Below, piece after piece: positions 61,339-64,000 of a stretch of DNA of 64,000 bases (the first letter of the stretch is position 1; each line of letters starts with the position of its first letter). Position numbers and translations under genes: made by a program. Below the pieces are notes generated by a model that was not told the DNA's origin, made no database searches, and worked only from the letters and a program-made list of their open reading frames with translations. Origin of the DNA: Vulcanimicrobiota bacterium. Lineage in GTDB: Bacteria; Vulcanimicrobiota; Xenobia; Xenobiales; Xenobiaceae. The DNA is taken from contig CALUQR010000001.1 in assembly GCA_944322965.1 (NCBI GenBank), positions 248,001 through 312,000 of the forward strand. The letters are read 5' to 3'.

Positions 61339-63510
61339 ATGAGTAACGAGAGAGAGCTAGAGCGCCTAGAAAACGAACTCAATAGGGAACCTAATAATCC
61401 TGAACTCTTAGCACAGTTGGGGAAGATGTACCTGCAAGCCAATCGAGTGGCGGAAGCGGTCGTCAACCTGAAGAGGGCGGTGGCTATGGGGGGCGCCTCG
61501 GGCCATACTTACTTCAGTTTAGGTTTGGCGCAAGCTTTGGCGGGCAATATTAGCGAGGCTGTGGAGGGGTTTGTAGGGTCCGTCGACGAGGAGGGTGATC
61601 CCGACCTCAACTACGTCTTAGATGTCGATGAGCTCACCCGAGAGCGCGTGGCGCGTTCCATAGTCAAAGACCTTTCCGTCTTGGCTACGCCAGGCCAGAC
61701 CTTTAATTATGGGGCCGCCCTGACCATAGTTAACGCCTTTAGCGAGTCTTTAGTCCTCTTCGATCGCCTCCAAGATCATGAGAGCGCGCTCCCGCAATTG
61801 TCCCTGTGGCGGACTTTAGATCTCTGGCGTTTGGGCTATACGCGCGACGCTTTGCAAGCTGGCGAGCGCTATACGCAGCGGGCCCCTAAAGACGCCTTCG
61901 GCTTCTACCTTTTGGGGTTAGTGCGCTTTGCGGCTAAAGATCACGCCCGCTCCATCCAGGCTTATCAAAAGGCCTTAGAGTTGCGCCCCGGCTACTTAAA
62001 GGCCAGTTTGCGCTTAGCCCAAGGGTATATGATGGCCGAGCAGTTCCCCAAAGTGGAACAGCTCTTGCGCTCTATCTTGGCCGCCCACCCCGATTGTGTC
62101 GAGGCTTATTTCGGGTTGGGGAAATGTTTAGAGAAAGAGTATCGCATAGACGAAGCTTTGGAGATGGTCAAGAAGGCCGTCGAGTTGGCGCCCGGGGTGG
62201 GGGAGTACCAGTTGACGGCGGGGCAGCTCTCTAAAGCGTTGGGGCGCAATGACTTGGCCTTAGATTATTTCCGTCAGGCTAGTAAATTGTCGCCCCAAGA
62301 TGGAGAGATCTATTTCAATTTAGGCTCTATCCTCTGCACGTTGAACCGCTATAGCGAGGCCATCCCTGAATTAGAGAAGGCCGTGCGCTTCGATAAGCGC
62401 AATGGTTACGCCTACTACAATTTGGGGGTCGCCTACGCTCGGGCCAATCGTCTGGAGAAGGCGGTCTCCGCTTTTGAAAAGTCGGTAGAGTACAACCCGC
62501 GCGAGCTAGAAGCGCTCTACGAGATGGGGGTCCTGCAGTACCGCTTAGGGGAGTATACTAAGGCGGAGGAGACCTTGAAGCGCTTTTTGGCCAACGCTCC
62601 CCACGATGTGCGCGCTCCCTATTACTTAGCCCTCTGCCACCGCAGTCAGGGGCAGGCCAGTTCCGAACAAGAGCTTTTGGAGTCGGTGGGCGCCAACGAG
62701 AGCGAAGAGATGGCCGGTTATCGCCTCTGCGCCGATTACTTACATCGGGGCCAGGCCCGCGCGGCGGCTTCGGCCTTAGTGAAGGGCTCGAAAGATTTTG
62801 TACCTACTCAGAAGCGGGATTTCTTTAGCTCCGCCCTCTTGCAATTGTGGGGCAGTAAGGTCATTGAGTTAAACGATCGCCTGCGCGAGGAGCGGGAGTA
62901 CGCCAATAATATTGAGGATAGCCTCTTCCAATTTATGAGCGTCTTGGCCGCCCTCTCCGATCTGCGCGACGCCTTCTGCCAGAGCCACTCTCAGCGGGTG
63001 GCGGTCATCGCCGACCTCTTAGCCTTGGGAATGGGGGTGGGGGAAGAGCTGCGCAACGGGATCCACGTGGGGGCCTGTCTGCACGACGTAGGTAAGATCG
63101 CCCTGCCCGATATGGCCATGTACTATTCGGAAGAAGAGGGCGAGGTGGCGGCGGAGTGCAACTCGCTCTATGAGCAGCATACCTTGTTGGGCTACGATCA
63201 CGTCTCCCGCATCCCCTTCCCCGAAGGGGTAGTGGAGGCCATTCAGTCCCACCATGAAGCGTGGAATGGGAGCGGCTTCCCGGAAGGGCTCAAAGAGGAC
63301 TCCATCCCCTTAGCGGCCCAGATCGTGGGAATCGCCGACTATTTAGAGCGTCTCTTGACGCGCGGGGTGGGAGGGAGCCCCTGCTCTCCCCAAGCGGCCT
63401 TAGATATTATTAAGGCCCAGGTTAATATCTCTTTCTCTAAGCCTTTAGTAGACGCCTTAATAGCTAAGTATCCGGAGATTATGGCCCAGTTGCAAAACTT
63501 TGAGGTTTAG
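61339..63510 (+). CDS. TPR protein with C-terminal HD-GYP-like domain
   Basis: 723 residues. About ten TPR units fill 15-400 (for example the AIPELEKAVRFDKRNGYAYY and AVSAFEKSVEYNPRELEALY units). The C-terminal domain (about 540-715) is an HD hydrolase of HD-GYP type: CLHDVGKIALPD (H582, D583), HTLLGYDHV, QSHHEAWNGSGFPEGL and VGIADYLERLL. In classical enzymes that degrade cyclic di-GMP the last blocks read DGxGYP and DxxDAL; here Asn and Phe replace Asp and Tyr. It may be an active variant or a binding-only protein. ATG at 61339 is favoured over GTG at 61321. Confidence 0.78.
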   Translation: MSNERELERLENELNREPNNPELLAQLGKMYLQANRVAEAVVNLKRAVAMGGASGHTYFSLGLAQALAGNISEAVEGFVGSVDEEGDPDLNYVLDVDELTRERVARSIVKDLSVLATPGQTFNYGAALTIVNAFSESLVLFDRLQDHESALPQLSLWRTLDLWRLGYTRDALQAGERYTQRAPKDAFGFYLLGLVRFAAKDHARSIQAYQKALELRPGYLKASLRLAQGYMMAEQFPKVEQLLRSILAAHPDCVEAYFGLGKCLEKEYRIDEALEMVKKAVELAPGVGEYQLTAGQLSKALGRNDLALDYFRQASKLSPQDGEIYFNLGSILCTLNRYSEAIPELEKAVRFDKRNGYAYYNLGVAYARANRLEKAVSAFEKSVEYNPRELEALYEMGVLQYRLGEYTKAEETLKRFLANAPHDVRAPYYLALCHRSQGQASSEQELLESVGANESEEMAGYRLCADYLHRGQARAAASALVKGSKDFVPTQKRDFFSSALLQLWGSKVIELNDRLREEREYANNIEDSLFQFMSVLAALSDLRDAFCQSHSQRVAVIADLLALGMGVGEELRNGIHVGACLHDVGKIALPDMAMYYSEEEGEVAAECNSLYEQHTLLGYDHVSRIPFPEGVVEAIQSHHEAWNGSGFPEGLKEDSIPLAAQIVGIADYLERLLTRGVGGSPCSPQAALDIIKAQVNISFSKPLVDALIAKYPEIMAQLQNFEV

Positions 63511-63551
63511 GCTGAGCCTTGCCCTCCCTCCTCTACGTAGCTTTAGAGAAT

Positions 63552-64000
63552 ATGGTCTGGATCTCTACCCAGACCGCGAGAGAGTGGGGGCGCTACTGGG
63601 CCGCCCCGTGGTGGTATAAGCTGCGCGGGGCCCTAGCTTGGGCCTGGTTGGGCAGTTCCCCCAATTTAGCTATCGCTCGCTATTGGCGCCGGACTCATCC
63701 CGACGAACCCCTGCGCGGGGGGTTGCCCGAAGATTGCGGGGACCTGACCTACGGAGAGCTCTTGCCCGGGGCGGCCTGCCAGCTCTTAGAGTGGGCCCAA
63801 TTGAAGGCGGGAGAGCGGGTCGTCGATTTGGGATGTGGGCGGGGGATCTTGCCCTTAGTAGCCGCTTTGGCCTACGCCCTGCCCGCCTTAGGGGTCGATA
63901 TTATTGGAGAGTACGTCGACCGGGGGGAACGGGCCGCTAAATTGATGGGGGTGGAAAAACTCTGTCAATTTCAGGTCCTCGATTTTTGCCAGGGACCGCT
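63552..64000 (+). CDS. SAM-dependent methyltransferase, 5' part only
   Basis: Open reading frame running off the right edge of the window, so the stop is not visible. From the ATG at 63552 it gives a Trp/Arg-rich N-terminus, then RVVDLGCGRGILPL at about 89-102, the SAM-binding motif I of class I methyltransferases, then ALGVDIIGEYV with the acidic end of strand 2 and a QVLDFCQG segment. A TTG at 63519 is an alternative start. Substrate unknown; carotenoid, lipid or small-molecule methyltransferases share this layout. Confidence 0.75.
   Translation, partial: MVWISTQTAREWGRYWAAPWWYKLRGALAWAWLGSSPNLAIARYWRRTHPDEPLRGGLPEDCGDLTYGELLPGAACQLLEWAQLKAGERVVDLGCGRGILPLVAALAYALPALGVDIIGEYVDRGERAAKLMGVEKLCQFQVLDFCQGP

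Noticed and set aside
63638-63940. 100-codon plus-strand frame at the right edge
   Set aside because: The overlapping frame from 63552 contains a clear SAM-binding motif and stays open to the end of the window, so this is a shadow.

Overview
The window is a gene-dense, GC-rich bacterial chromosome segment with about 50 protein genes, the last of which runs off the right edge. I see no rRNA, tRNA, CRISPR array, insertion sequence or prophage. Lipoprotein and Sec-type signal peptides, an O-antigen-ligase-like protein and a squalene-hopene cyclase suggest a hopanoid-making bacterium, probably with two membranes. The gene mix fits no standard model phylum: RapA-type SNF2 protein, family B DNA polymerase, eukaryote-type hexokinase and double-length phosphofructokinase, CbiR-type cobamide remodelling, and a kinase fused to a cyclase-like domain. 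An uncultured, deep-branching lineage is likely, but I cannot name it from the sequence. Leucine is very often encoded by TTA or CTC, with CTG used little, which is odd for GC-rich DNA and uniform across the window.

Layout. 31-5754 (+): cobalamin-type ABC importer (btuF, btuC, btuD), an M48 metalloprotease and an OPT-family transporter. 5856-13039 (+): rapA, an unknown gene, an RluA-type pseudouridine synthase, miaA, dapF and an M24 aminopeptidase, tightly packed. 13154-18932: tandem-domain phosphofructokinase (+) facing a minus-strand set of unknown gene, eukaryote-type hexokinase and pncB. 18969-28676 (+): a 916-residue unknown protein, ispG, three small DsrE/F/H-like genes, an MshEN-domain protein, then cobT, a cbiR-like gene, cobU and cobS. 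28668-36956: a small secreted protein, an RlmL-like rRNA methyltransferase, a DnaJ-TPR protein, a GNAT acetyltransferase, two divergent paralogous lipoproteins around a dyad-rich spacer, a membrane-anchored unknown and a HAD hydrolase. 37025-53761 (all minus): malQ, a small Cys-containing protein, pepT, an unknown, squalene-hopene cyclase, a membrane protein, the kinase/cyclase-like fusion, a large transglutaminase-like protein, an HExxH metallopeptidase, nadE and a secreted protein. 53888-64000: family B polymerase (+), acyl-CoA-ligase-like, O-antigen-ligase-like and Acg-type nitroreductase genes (-), a TPR/HD-GYP-like protein (+) and the start of a methyltransferase (+).

How they fit together. 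BtuFCD with CobT, CobU, CobS and CbiR indicates corrinoid uptake, salvage and lower-ligand remodelling; no corrin-ring genes are present here. Hexokinase, phosphofructokinase and MalQ handle glucan and glucose entry into glycolysis. PncB and NadE are two steps of NAD synthesis from nicotinate. IspG and the cyclase belong to the isoprenoid-to-hopanoid route. Several genes show apparent loss of catalytic residues in a second domain (polymerase exonuclease, NadE amidase, cyclase-like domain, transglutaminase, C-terminal half of phosphofructokinase), a recurring theme in this window.
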